Below are positions 26,912-35,245 of a stretch of 60,876 bases of DNA, piece after piece (the first letter of the stretch is position 1; the number at the start of each line of letters is the position of its first letter). A program made the translations under genes and the position numbers. The stretch lies in assembly GCA_026398875.1 (NCBI GenBank), contig JAPLSB010000013.1, forward strand, positions 1 to 60,876, in the 5' to 3' direction. Under the pieces are notes generated by a model. That model saw nothing but the letters and a program-made list of their open reading frames with translations. It was not told the origin of the DNA and did no database searches. Source of the DNA: Gammaproteobacteria bacterium. GTDB lineage: Bacteria > Pseudomonadota > Gammaproteobacteria > Nevskiales > Nevskiaceae.

Positions 26912-26930
26912 TACTTACGGTGTTCGGGGC

Positions 26931-26958
26931 CACAAGGCGGGTCGCGACCCGCCTTGTG
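26931..26958. repeat. 28-base perfect palindrome between the toxin gene and yedA-like gene
   Basis: Two 14-base arms, CACAAGGCGGGTCG and its exact complement, meet with no loop. On transcription the central bases would form a tight hairpin. There is no T-run, so it is either a weak terminator for the toxin-antitoxin operon in either direction or a binding site; it lies 49 bases before the chosen start of the downstream gene. Confidence 0.8.
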
Positions 26959-27007
26959 TTGATGGCCCGGCCTTAAGATGCGCGCCTCTCTCGCGCGAGC
27001 CGCTCCC

Positions 27008-27913
27008 GTGAACACCCCTCAAGCCGCCTCCAGCCGGCTGCCGTTGCTGGTCGTGCTGTCGCTGTTCTGCGTCTACGTGATCTGGGGCTCGACCTACCTC
27101 GCGATCCGCTTTGCGCTGGAGGCGTATCCGCCGCTGTTCTTTCCGGGCCTGCGTTTCGTTGTCGCCGGCAGTGTGCTGATGCTGGTGCTGCGGCTGCGTG
27201 GCGCAGCGCTGCCGAGCCTGCGGCAATTCGGCTATTCGGCCGCCGTCGGTTTCCTGCTGCTGAATGTCGGCAACGGTGCCGTGGTCTTTGCCCAGCAGTC
27301 GGTCGGTTCGGCGCTGGCGGCAACGGTGGTCGCGACGATGCCGCTGTGGGCCAGCCTGTTCGGCGGCATCTGGGGGCAGTGGCCGCAGAAGATGCAGTGG
27401 ATCGGCCTGGTGGTCGGCTTCTCCGGGATCCTGCTGCTGAACATCGGCGGCGACTTCGCGGCGAATCCGCTATCGGCGGCGCTGCTGGTGACGGCGTCGG
27501 TGTCGTGGGCGTTCGGGTCGGTGTGGAGCCGGCGCATCGATCTGCCGAAGGGCGCGATGAGCACCGCCTGCCAGATGCTGTCGGCCGGCGTGCTGTTCCT
27601 GATCGCCTCGTCGCTGCGCAGCGAGTCTTGGCAACTGGTGACCACACCGAAGGCGATGGCCGCGCTGGCATACCTCGCGGTGTTCGGCAGCGTGATCGCG
27701 TTCAGCGCTTACATCTATCTGGTGCAGACGGTCACGCCGCAGCTGGCGACCAGCTATGCCTACGTGAACCCGGTGATCGCGCTGCTGTTCGGCGTTGGCC
27801 TGGGCGGTGAGCTGTTCGTTGCCAGTGAACTGGCGGCGATGGCACTGGTGCTGGTCGGCGTGCTTCTGATCGTCCGCTACAACCGGCCGCCGCCAGTGCG
27901 GCGGCCGGCTTAG
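27008..27913 (+). CDS. yedA: YedA-like drug/metabolite exporter (EamA)
   Basis: The product has ten predicted membrane segments and close similarity to E. coli YedA as I remember it: YVIWGSTYLAIRFALE, GNGAVVFAQQSVGS, VSWAFGSVWSRRI and ATSYAYVNPVIALLFG. The GTG at 27008 gives 301 residues and a family-like N-terminus; an ATG at 26978 would add ten residues and cannot be excluded, as neither has a strong ribosome site. It is not a close duplicate of the DMT gene at 23540. Export of amino acids or small drugs is expected; the substrate is unknown. Confidence 0.88.
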   Translation: MNTPQAASSRLPLLVVLSLFCVYVIWGSTYLAIRFALEAYPPLFFPGLRFVVAGSVLMLVLRLRGAALPSLRQFGYSAAVGFLLLNVGNGAVVFAQQSVGSALAATVVATMPLWASLFGGIWGQWPQKMQWIGLVVGFSGILLLNIGGDFAANPLSAALLVTASVSWAFGSVWSRRIDLPKGAMSTACQMLSAGVLFLIASSLRSESWQLVTTPKAMAALAYLAVFGSVIAFSAYIYLVQTVTPQLATSYAYVNPVIALLFGVGLGGELFVASELAAMALVLVGVLLIVRYNRPPPVRRPA

Positions 27914-27919
27914 CGGGCT

Positions 27920-28849
27920 TCAGGCCGGCTTCACCTTGAAGCCGGCGCGCGGAAAGTGGACCACGACTTCGCCGGCACGGTCATCAACGCGCTTGATGAC
28001 GATCTCGAACACCGAGGCGTGGATCAGCCGGCCGGCAACCGGGTCGACGCCATAGTCGGTTGCCGCGACGGTGACATCGCTGCCCACGCGCACGCCTTCA
28101 AGCTCCAGCAGCGGGCCGTCCGGCGCCTGCAGCGCGGGTGTGGCGCGGGCCAGCGCGATGGCGTCGTCGGCGCTGATCTCCGTCGGCTGGCCGTTGCCGA
28201 ACGCCGTCATCCGCGCATACCAGGCGAGCAGGCCCTTGAACGGATCAAGCAGCGGCGCGACGCCGGCGTTGTTGCGGATGAACCAGACCGGATGGAAGGC
28301 GCTGAAATCTGCAGCCGTCGGCCCATCGCCAAGCAGGAACGGCGAGGCCTGCAGCTGCTGATCCAGCGCGTTCATCAGCGGCAGGAAGTGGGTCTTGCCG
28401 AACTCCGGTCCCGGGCGTGATGCACTGCCGCCGGTGAACAGCTGGGCGCGATCGGCCGAAAAGCGCGCCATCTGATCCGGTCCCAGGCGCTCCATCAGTA
28501 CCTTCAGGCCCGCCGGCTGGAACACCGTTGGCACGGCGGCGAAGAACAGCGTCTGCTCGATCGCGGCGAATGCGGCGCAGCTCGCCTTGTGCGCGCTCGG
28601 CAGCAGCGGCGGGGTCGGGTACAGGCGGTCGATCACGCGCACCATCAACGCGGTGTCGCAGTAGATGTCGCGGCCGATCTGCAGCACCGGTGCCTTGCGA
28701 TAGCCACCGGTCAGTGCCAGTAGATCCGGCTTCGGCATCTGCACCGGCGTGATCACCGATTTCCACGCCAGACCCTTCAGGCCGAAGATCGCTCGGATCT
28801 TTTCGCTGTACGGCGACAGCGGGTAGTGATGCAGCACCAGTTCGCTCAT
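27920..28849 (-). CDS. Glutathione S-transferase family protein with extra C-terminal domain
   Basis: The first 80 residues form a thioredoxin-like GST N-domain (LHHYPLSPYSEKIRAIFGLKGL), with Ser in the catalytic-residue region, followed by a helical GST C-domain (to about 215). A C-terminal strand-rich extension of about 80 residues (VRVGSDVTVAATDYGVDPV, EIVIKRVDDRAGEVVVHFP) is not part of ordinary GSTs, and total length 309 exceeds the usual 200-230. The start at 28849 (MSELVLHHY) is chosen because the GST fold begins there. It converges on the yedA-like gene with six bases between. Confidence 0.88.
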   Translation of the reverse strand: MSELVLHHYPLSPYSEKIRAIFGLKGLAWKSVITPVQMPKPDLLALTGGYRKAPVLQIGRDIYCDTALMVRVIDRLYPTPPLLPSAHKASCAAFAAIEQTLFFAAVPTVFQPAGLKVLMERLGPDQMARFSADRAQLFTGGSASRPGPEFGKTHFLPLMNALDQQLQASPFLLGDGPTAADFSAFHPVWFIRNNAGVAPLLDPFKGLLAWYARMTAFGNGQPTEISADDAIALARATPALQAPDGPLLELEGVRVGSDVTVAATDYGVDPVAGRLIHASVFEIVIKRVDDRAGEVVVHFPRAGFKVKPA

Positions 28850-28945
28850 GCTCGCTCCAGATTCGCGACAGATCATTGATTTCGTTGATGGATTGGCGGC
28901 ACCGCCGCGCGTCCGGGGCGGCAGTATAACGAGGCCGGCGGTGCG

Positions 28946-29815
28946 TCAGAGGCGCACGCCGAGCAGGCCGAGCAGCGCCCGCGCCGGCCCGGAGCGGGTC
29001 CGCCCGCGATGCCAGACGGCCCCCAGTTCGCGGCTCAACGACAGCTCCGGGCGATCGATCGCGACGATCGAATCGTCGAGCATCGAGCATGGCAGCACGC
29101 TCCAGCCGAGGCCGATCGCCACCAGCATCTTCAGCGTCTCCAGATAATTGGTCGACAGCCGGATGCGCGGCGCCACGCCATGCGCCTGCAGCGCGGTCAT
29201 GACGATGCGATGCGTGTAGGTGCGCTCGTCCGGCAGCACCGCCGGGTGCGCGGCCAGCGCATCGAGGGTCGGCGAACCGCCCTGTGCCAGCGGATGGTTC
29301 GGCGCCACGACCACCGACAGCGGGTCGGTCCAGATCATCTGCATCAGCAGCGCGTCCGGTGCGGCGTCGGGCAGCGTGACGATGCCCAACTCCAGCCGGC
29401 CCTGCGCCACTTCCTCGCAGGCGTCCTCGGAGTCCATGAACTGGATGTCGAGGTCGACATCAGGGTAGGCCTGCGTGAACGCGCGCAGCACCGGTGGCAG
29501 CCGGTGCAGGCCGATGTGATGGCTGGTGCCGATCGACAGCCGGCCGCTGACCGTGCCGGACAGCCGCGACAAGGCGCGTCGGGCGTCCTCCATTTCCGCC
29601 AGCACCCGGCGGGCATGCGGCAGCAAGGTCCGGCCGGCGTCGGTCAGGTCGATCCGGCGGCCAACGCGGTCGAACAGCGGCTGGCCGAGGCTGTCTTCCA
29701 GTGCCGCGATGCGCTTGGAGATCGCCGGCTGCGACAGATGCAGGCGCTCGCCGGCCTTGGAGAACGACCCGCTGTCGGCGACCTCGATGAATGCAGTCAG
29801 GGCGTGGGTGTCCAT
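28946..29815 (-). CDS. LysR family transcriptional regulator
   Basis: The 289-residue protein has the LysR helix-turn-helix at residues 1-60 (MDTHALTAFIEVADSGSFSKAGERLHLSQPAISKRIAALE) and a periplasmic-binding-like effector domain from about 90. The start at 29815 fits the family N-terminus. It is divergent from the export operon and could regulate either the GST gene downstream or a divergent gene; the palindromes at 29872-29915 are not a typical LysR T-N11-A box. Confidence 0.93.
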   Translation of the reverse strand: MDTHALTAFIEVADSGSFSKAGERLHLSQPAISKRIAALEDSLGQPLFDRVGRRIDLTDAGRTLLPHARRVLAEMEDARRALSRLSGTVSGRLSIGTSHHIGLHRLPPVLRAFTQAYPDVDLDIQFMDSEDACEEVAQGRLELGIVTLPDAAPDALLMQMIWTDPLSVVVAPNHPLAQGGSPTLDALAAHPAVLPDERTYTHRIVMTALQAHGVAPRIRLSTNYLETLKMLVAIGLGWSVLPCSMLDDSIVAIDRPELSLSRELGAVWHRGRTRSGPARALLGLLGVRL

Positions 29816-29871
29816 GGCCGCGAGGATGCCGCAAAACCCGTCGGCAGCGCCGCGGCCGTTCGCTCCGGTCC

Positions 29872-29915
29872 GTCCGCGTTGCCGCGGACAGTGTCCGGAC
29901 GCTGTCCGCGGACAG
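29872..29915. promoter_or_regulatory. Cluster of overlapping TGTCC/GGACA palindromes
   Basis: Several palindromes overlap here: GTCCGC...GCGGAC (29872-29889), GGACAgTGTCC (29886-29896), GTCCGGAC (29893-29900) and the perfect 14-mer CTGTCCGCGGACAG (29902-29915). Repeated half-sites of one sequence on one face suggest an operator bound by several dimers. It lies between the LysR gene (-) and the export operon (+), 111 bases before the first plus-strand ATG. A TGGCGC at 29922-29927 resembles a sigma-54 -24 element, but the expected -12 GC is missing. Confidence 0.55.
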
Positions 29916-30025
29916 CTTCGCTGGCGCGGTTGATTATCGTGAAAGTCAATGAAAACAAGCGGCTGCATCCGATCAAGCGGCTGGTACGGCGATTGCGCGT
30001 TGAATGCCACCAGCAGACGGGGAGC

Positions 30026-30328
30026 ATGGACATGCGCAAGCGGATCGGAGTGGTGCTGACAGGCCTGGCCTTGAGCCTGCCGCTGCTGACGGCAGTTGGC
30101 TCGCGGCTGGTGCTGCGCGGCGATACCGACGCGGTGGCGATCCCGGCGACCGTTGTGCGGCCATTGCCGAAGGCGGGCTCGGTCGAACCCAGCATCGGCA
30201 CGCCGTGCCGGCGCAGCGCTGCCGGGCGCGATGACGAGCCGGTGGCGAAGCCGTCGCCGGGCGCGAACAGCGGCTGCAACCTGCGGCTGATCAAGCGCCT
30301 GCCGGTCGACCCGACCGTCTGGCTGTGA
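30026..30328 (+). CDS. Small exported hypothetical protein
   Basis: The 100-residue product starts MDMRKRIGVVLTGLALSLPLL, a basic start and hydrophobic core that make a signal peptide or anchor. The remainder has two cysteines and Pro/Arg-rich stretches and matches nothing I know. A ribosome site (ggggag) lies just before the ATG; a second ATG six bases on fits the spacing even better. It precedes the export adaptor gene by 88 bases on the same strand. Coding status is likely but not certain. Confidence 0.55.
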   Translation: MDMRKRIGVVLTGLALSLPLLTAVGSRLVLRGDTDAVAIPATVVRPLPKAGSVEPSIGTPCRRSAAGRDDEPVAKPSPGANSGCNLRLIKRLPVDPTVWL

Positions 30329-30416
30329 TGCCGATGCGCTACACGGCCTGAGGCCGGTCGGCCGCTTTTCCAACAGGACACTGCAATCGCCGCCAATGCG
30401 CGGCGAGGGAGCCCCC

Positions 30417-31685
30417 ATGTTCCGAGACACCGCAGCACAGGACCGGATGATCGCTGCAGCACCGGGCTGGCGACGCTGGCTGCCGTGGATCGTGGCCGCG
30501 CTGCTGACGGCGCTGTTGCTGGCCGTGGCGGCGCCAATTGCGCGCCGCACGCTGTCGGCCGAGGCCACGGCATCGCTGGCGCGGCTGAATCTCGCGACCA
30601 TCGAACGCGGTGATTTCGTGCGCGATATCGCCGCCGAAGGGCGGGTCGTGGCGGCGGTCAGCCCGACCCTGTACGCCTCGGCATCCGGCACGGTGATGCT
30701 GAAAGTGCAGGCCGGCGACCGGGTTGCGCGTGACGCGGTGATCGCGGTGATCGACAGCCCGGAACTGAGCAACCGGCTCGCCCAGGAACGTGCTGCGCTG
30801 GCGGCGCTGGACATCGACTGGCAGCGCGCCCGACTGGCGGCCCGCCGACAGCAGATGACGGTGCAGGCAGCAGTGGACCGCGCCGTCGTTGATCGCAAGA
30901 CCGCCGAGCGTGAAGTCGAACGCAGCCGCAAGGCTTACGAGCAAGGTGCGTATTCGGAACTGCAGGTGCTGCGCAACGAGGACGCGCTGGAAAAGGCCGA
31001 GTTCGCGCTGAGCCGCGCCCGCGAGGATCTGGCACTGGAGCCGGAGCAGATCCGCTTCGATATCGAATCGAAGCGGCTGGCGCGTGATCGCCAGCAACTG
31101 CTGGTGACCGATCTGGCGCGCCAGGTCGATGCACTGGCGCTTCGGGCGCCGGTATCCGGGCAGATCGGCCAGTTGCTGATTGCCGAGCGGGCCAGCGTGG
31201 CGCGCGACGCGCCGCTGCTGACCGTCGTCGATCTGAGCCGGCTGGAACTGGAAATCAAGGTGCCGGAAAGCTTCGCGCGTGATCTGGCGCCGGGCATGCC
31301 GGCCGAGATCAGCAACGCCGGTCGGCCGTGGCCAGGCGAGATCAGCGCCGTGTCACCGGAAGTGGTGGCCGGGCAGGTCGCGGCGCGGGTGCGCTTCGCG
31401 GGCGGCGTGCCGGAAGGCCTGCGCCAGAACCAGCGGCTGTCGGCGCGTGTGCTGCTCGATGAACGAAAGAATGTGCTGACCGTGCGGCGCGGCCCGTTCC
31501 TCGATGCTGGTGGTGGTCGCGTGGCTTACGTGATCCGCGGCGATGTCGCCGAGCGGGTCAGCATCGAAACCGGCGCCACCAGCCTCAACAAGGTCGAGAT
31601 CCTGAGCGGCCTCGACGCTGGCGACCGCATCGTGATTTCCGGCACCGACGAGTTCAACGGTGCCACGCGCGTGGTGCTGCATTGA
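30417..31685 (+). CDS. MacA-like periplasmic adaptor (HlyD/RND-MFP family)
   Basis: The 422-residue product has an N-terminal membrane anchor (about 22-42), a strand region GRVVAAVSPTLYASASGTVMLKVQAGDRV (barrel-sandwich half), a long coiled coil (about 115-230), the second half APVSGQIGQLLIAERASVARD, and C-terminal beta-barrel and membrane-proximal domains. These proteins link an inner-membrane ABC transporter to an outer-membrane channel. The start at 30417 has a ribosome site (gaggga) eight bases before. The ABC ATPase and two permeases follow, after a 217-base gap that holds a hairpin repeat. Confidence 0.9.
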   Translation: MFRDTAAQDRMIAAAPGWRRWLPWIVAALLTALLLAVAAPIARRTLSAEATASLARLNLATIERGDFVRDIAAEGRVVAAVSPTLYASASGTVMLKVQAGDRVARDAVIAVIDSPELSNRLAQERAALAALDIDWQRARLAARRQQMTVQAAVDRAVVDRKTAEREVERSRKAYEQGAYSELQVLRNEDALEKAEFALSRAREDLALEPEQIRFDIESKRLARDRQQLLVTDLARQVDALALRAPVSGQIGQLLIAERASVARDAPLLTVVDLSRLELEIKVPESFARDLAPGMPAEISNAGRPWPGEISAVSPEVVAGQVAARVRFAGGVPEGLRQNQRLSARVLLDERKNVLTVRRGPFLDAGGGRVAYVIRGDVAERVSIETGATSLNKVEILSGLDAGDRIVISGTDEFNGATRVVLH

Positions 31686-31729
31686 ATGCTGCGCGGGTAT
31701 TGCGACGCGATCCGGAATGGAAAGCGCCG

Positions 31730-31830
31730 GGGCACGAAGGCACAAACAACGGCCAAGGCACGGACACAAAGGAAAGCCCGCAGTTTTTCTTTGTGTCCTT
31801 GCTGTACCCCTTCGTGCCTTTGTGCTCCAG
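31730..31830. repeat. Imperfect inverted-repeat hairpin element
   Basis: Two arms of about 45 bases (about 31730-31775 and 31785-31830) are nearly complementary; shared units are GGCACGAAGG and GGACACAAAG with their complements, around a short loop (gcccgcag). The A/T- and purine-run style differs from the surrounding GC-rich coding DNA. Short repeats of this kind are common as dispersed extragenic elements in several bacteria. It is inside the adaptor-ATPase intergenic region, with no gene. Confidence 0.65.
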
Positions 31831-31902
31831 ATCTTTTGACGTGATTCGGCGGCCAGTCTTGTGCGTTTTCCAATGTGATGCCCGTCTTTCGAGGAGCCCG
31901 AC

Positions 31903-32625
31903 ATGCTGAAGATGAACCATCTGTCCAAGGTCTACCGCACGCACCTGATCGAAACCCATGCGCTGCGCGATTTCTCGATACACGTGCGCGAAGGCGAGTT
32001 CGTCGCCGTGACCGGGCCGAGCGGCTCGGGCAAGACCACCTTTCTCAACATCGCCGGCCTGCTTGAAGCGTTCACCGGCGGTGAGTACTTCCTTGACGGT
32101 GTCGACGTCCGCGGCATGAACGACGCCGCCCGTTCGCGGCTGCGCAACGAGAAGATCGGCTTCATCTTCCAGGGCTTCAATCTGATTCCGGATCTGAACC
32201 TGTTCGACAACGTCGACGTGCCGTTGCGCTATCGCGGCTTCAATGCCGCCGAACGCCGCCGGCGCATCGAGCAGGCGCTGGCGCGGGTCGGGCTGTCGGC
32301 GCGGATGAAGCACTACCCATCAGAGCTGTCCGGCGGCCAGCAGCAGCGCGTCGCCATTGCCCGGGCGCTGGCCGGCTCGCCGAAGATCCTGCTGGCCGAC
32401 GAGCCGACCGGCAACCTCGACACCCAGATGGCGCGTGGCGTGATGCAGCTGCTCGAGGAACTGCATGGCGAGGGCGCGACCATCATCATGGTCACCCACG
32501 ATCCGGAGCTGGCGGCGCGCGCGCAGCGCAATGTCCACGTCATCGATGGTCAGGTCGTCGACATCGAGGCCGAGCCGCGGATGCGCGGGCCCGACATCGC
32601 GGTTCCGCAAGCCGTGCAGGCCTGA
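31903..32625 (+). CDS. ABC transporter ATP-binding protein, MacB/LolD type
   Basis: The 240-residue ATPase has Walker A GPSGSGKT (about residue 39), the signature LSGGQQQR and Walker B ILLADEPTGNLD, with VTHD as the H-loop. The type is that of the MacB/LolD mechanotransmission group. A ribosome site (gaggag) precedes the ATG at 31903. It would power the two FtsX-type permeases encoded immediately downstream. Confidence 0.95.
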   Translation: MLKMNHLSKVYRTHLIETHALRDFSIHVREGEFVAVTGPSGSGKTTFLNIAGLLEAFTGGEYFLDGVDVRGMNDAARSRLRNEKIGFIFQGFNLIPDLNLFDNVDVPLRYRGFNAAERRRRIEQALARVGLSARMKHYPSELSGGQQQRVAIARALAGSPKILLADEPTGNLDTQMARGVMQLLEELHGEGATIIMVTHDPELAARAQRNVHVIDGQVVDIEAEPRMRGPDIAVPQAVQA

Positions 32626-32644
32626 GCAGCCGGAGATCACGACC

Positions 32645-33967
32645 ATGTTCGGCTACTACCTGAGCCTTGGCCTGCGCAGCCTGCGCCGGAACCCGGTGCT
32701 GACGGCGCTGATGGTGTTCGGCATCGCGCTCGGCATCGCCGCCAGCATGACCAGCCTGACGGTGTTCCGCCTGATGGGCAGCGATCCGATTCCGTGGAAG
32801 TCCGACCGGCTCCACGTCGTGCAGCTCGACAACTGGGACGTCAACCAGGCCTATGACGAGGAGAACGGCCGGCTGCCGGATCAGCTGAGCTATCTCGATG
32901 CCACGGCACTGATCGCCGCTGGCCGCGCTGATCGCCAGGTGGCGATGTACAAGGTCGTGTTGCCGGTGCAGCCGGCCAACGATGCCGGCGGGCCTGAGGT
33001 CAAGCCCTATCTGATGCTGGGTCGGGCGACCTACAGCGACTTCTTCCCGATGTTCGAGCCGCCGTTCCGCTACGGCGGCCCGTGGAGCCGCGAGCAGGAC
33101 GACGCCAAGGCGCGCGTCACCGTGCTGACCCAGACCACCAACGAAAAGCTGTTCGGTGGCGCCGATTCCACCGGCAAGACGGTGCGCTTCGATGGCGTCG
33201 ATTACACGGTGGTCGGCGTGCTCGATCGCTGGCAGCCGCGCATCAAGTATTTCGATCTGACCGTCGGTGCGCTGACCGAGCCCGAGGAAGCCTTCATTCC
33301 GTTCACCACGGCCATCGATCTGCGCGCGCAGTCATCCGGCAACAACAGCTGCTTCAAGACGCCGGCCCCGGGCTGGGACGGCTTTCTGGCGTCCGACTGC
33401 ATCTGGATCCAGTTCTGGGTGCAGCTCGACACGCCGGCGCGCGAAGCCGAGTACAAGAATTTCCTCGATGCCTACGTGATGGAGCAGAAGAAGCTCGGCC
33501 GCTTCGAGCGGCCGCTGGCGACCTTGCTGCCGGACGTCAACGAATGGATCGCGCTTCAGGAAGTGGTATCGCGTGATGTCGAGATCCAGGTCGGGCTGGC
33601 GTTCGCGTTTCTCGCGGTCTGCCTGGTCAACACGGTGGGCCTGCTGCTGGCCAAGTTCATGCGCAAGCGGGGCGAGATCGGCCTGCGCCGCGCGCTTGGC
33701 GCCAGCCGCGGCCAGCTGTTCACGCAGCACCTGATCGAAGCCGGTGTGGTCGGCATCAGCGGCGGCATCGTCGGCCTGGCGCTGACCGGGCTCGGGCTGA
33801 TGGGCGTGCGCGCGCTGTACAGCGAGTTCCAGGCGATCACCGAGCTGGACTGGACGATGGTCGCGGTGACGCTGCTGCTGTCGGTGCTGTCGGCCACGCT
33901 GGCCGGCCTGTTCCCGACCTGGCATGCCTGCCGCGTGCAGCCGGCTTCGCAGCTCAAGACCCAATAG
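32645..33967 (+). CDS. FtsX/MacB-type ABC permease (first)
   Basis: The 440-residue protein has one membrane segment near the N-terminus (about 20-45), a large periplasmic MacB-like domain (about 50-320; with GGADSTGKTVRFDGVDYTVVGVL), and three C-terminal membrane segments with the MacB phrase RKRGEIGLRRALGASRGQLF. The start at 32645 follows the ATPase stop by 19 bases. Because ATPase and permeases are separate polypeptides, this is a split version of MacB, and this permease and the next probably form a heterodimer. Confidence 0.9.
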   Translation: MFGYYLSLGLRSLRRNPVLTALMVFGIALGIAASMTSLTVFRLMGSDPIPWKSDRLHVVQLDNWDVNQAYDEENGRLPDQLSYLDATALIAAGRADRQVAMYKVVLPVQPANDAGGPEVKPYLMLGRATYSDFFPMFEPPFRYGGPWSREQDDAKARVTVLTQTTNEKLFGGADSTGKTVRFDGVDYTVVGVLDRWQPRIKYFDLTVGALTEPEEAFIPFTTAIDLRAQSSGNNSCFKTPAPGWDGFLASDCIWIQFWVQLDTPAREAEYKNFLDAYVMEQKKLGRFERPLATLLPDVNEWIALQEVVSRDVEIQVGLAFAFLAVCLVNTVGLLLAKFMRKRGEIGLRRALGASRGQLFTQHLIEAGVVGISGGIVGLALTGLGLMGVRALYSEFQAITELDWTMVAVTLLLSVLSATLAGLFPTWHACRVQPASQLKTQ

Positions 33968-33978
33968 GAGAGACGCGC

Positions 33979-35193
33979 ATGGAACTTCGTCCGATCCTGT
34001 CGGCGCTGATGCGCTCCCGCGTCGCGCTGGTGCTGCTCGGCCTGCAGATCGCGCTGACCTTGGCGATCGTCTGCAACAGCCTGTTCATCATCAGCGAGCG
34101 CGCGGCACTGATGGCGCGGCCGAGCGGCATGAACGAGGCCGATACCGTCATCCTCGCCTCGATCGGCTTCGGTGCCGACTTCGACATGAAGCGCGCGATG
34201 GCCGACGATCTGGCGATGTTGCGTGCGTTGCCGGGTGTGGTCGAGGCCGCGCCGATCAACTCGGTGCCGATGTCCAACGGCGGCTGGAGTTCCGGGCTGT
34301 CATTGACCCGCGAGCAGAAGACCTCGTCGGCCTATTCGGCGATGTATTTCAGCGACGACCACGGCCTTGATGCGCTCGGTGCCCGGCTGATTGCGGGCCG
34401 GCTATTCCGCCCCGATGAACTTGGCGAGCGCAGCCGCAAGACCGAGGGCTGGCCGCCGGTGATCATCATCACCCGGGCGCTGGGCGACAAGCTCTGGCCG
34501 GGCCAGGACGCGATCGGCAAGACCGTGTGGCTGGACACCGATTCGGCGCCGTCGACGGTGATCGGCATCGTCGATCGATTGCAGGCGCCGTGGGTGCACA
34601 ACGACGAGGTCGTCGAGTTCGCCACGCTGCTGCCCGAAGTGATCAACGAAGGGGCGTTCACCCGCTACGTCGTGCGCAGCGCGCCGGGCCAGCGTGATGC
34701 GGTGCTGAAGGCGGCCGAAGCCAAGCTGGCGGCGCTGAACTCCAGCCGCATCGTCCGTGAAGGCAAGACTGTCGAAAAGATCCGCGCCGATGCCTATTCC
34801 GGTGACCGCGCGATGATGATCATCCTCGGCGTGGTGATCGTCTCGCTGCTGATCATCACTGCGCTCGGCATCGTCGGCATGGCCAGCTTCTGGGTCACCC
34901 AGCGCACGCGGCAGATCGGCACGCGGCGGGCTTTGGGCGCGACGCGCGGCGCGATCCTGCGTTACTTCCTGGTCGAGAACTTCGTCATCACCAGCATCGG
35001 CCTGCTGCTCGGCGCCGGGCTGGCCTACGGTTTCAATGTCTGGTTGATCCAGAACTACCAGACCGCGGCGATGCCGTGGTACTACGTGCCGACGGGCTGC
35101 CTGTCCCTGTGGCTGCTGGGTCAGCTGGCGGTGCTCGGTCCGGCGCGGCGAGCATCACGGGTGCCACCGGCGATGGCGACACGGTCGATCTGA
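33979..35193 (+). CDS. FtsX/MacB-type ABC permease (second)
   Basis: The 404-residue protein has the same layout as the preceding permease: an N-terminal membrane segment (about 15-35), a periplasmic domain, and three C-terminal segments with RTRQIGTRRALGATRGAILRYF. It starts eleven bases after the first permease, with a ribosome site (ggagag). Sequence similarity between the two is limited to the membrane and coupling regions, so they diverged long ago. No outer-membrane TolC-type gene is in the window. Confidence 0.9.
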   Translation: MELRPILSALMRSRVALVLLGLQIALTLAIVCNSLFIISERAALMARPSGMNEADTVILASIGFGADFDMKRAMADDLAMLRALPGVVEAAPINSVPMSNGGWSSGLSLTREQKTSSAYSAMYFSDDHGLDALGARLIAGRLFRPDELGERSRKTEGWPPVIIITRALGDKLWPGQDAIGKTVWLDTDSAPSTVIGIVDRLQAPWVHNDEVVEFATLLPEVINEGAFTRYVVRSAPGQRDAVLKAAEAKLAALNSSRIVREGKTVEKIRADAYSGDRAMMIILGVVIVSLLIITALGIVGMASFWVTQRTRQIGTRRALGATRGAILRYFLVENFVITSIGLLLGAGLAYGFNVWLIQNYQTAAMPWYYVPTGCLSLWLLGQLAVLGPARRASRVPPAMATRSI

Positions 35194-35245
35194 GCCGCCG
35201 CCAGCCCGCCATTCCGTTCTACCCGAAGCCCTGCCGAGTCCGCTG

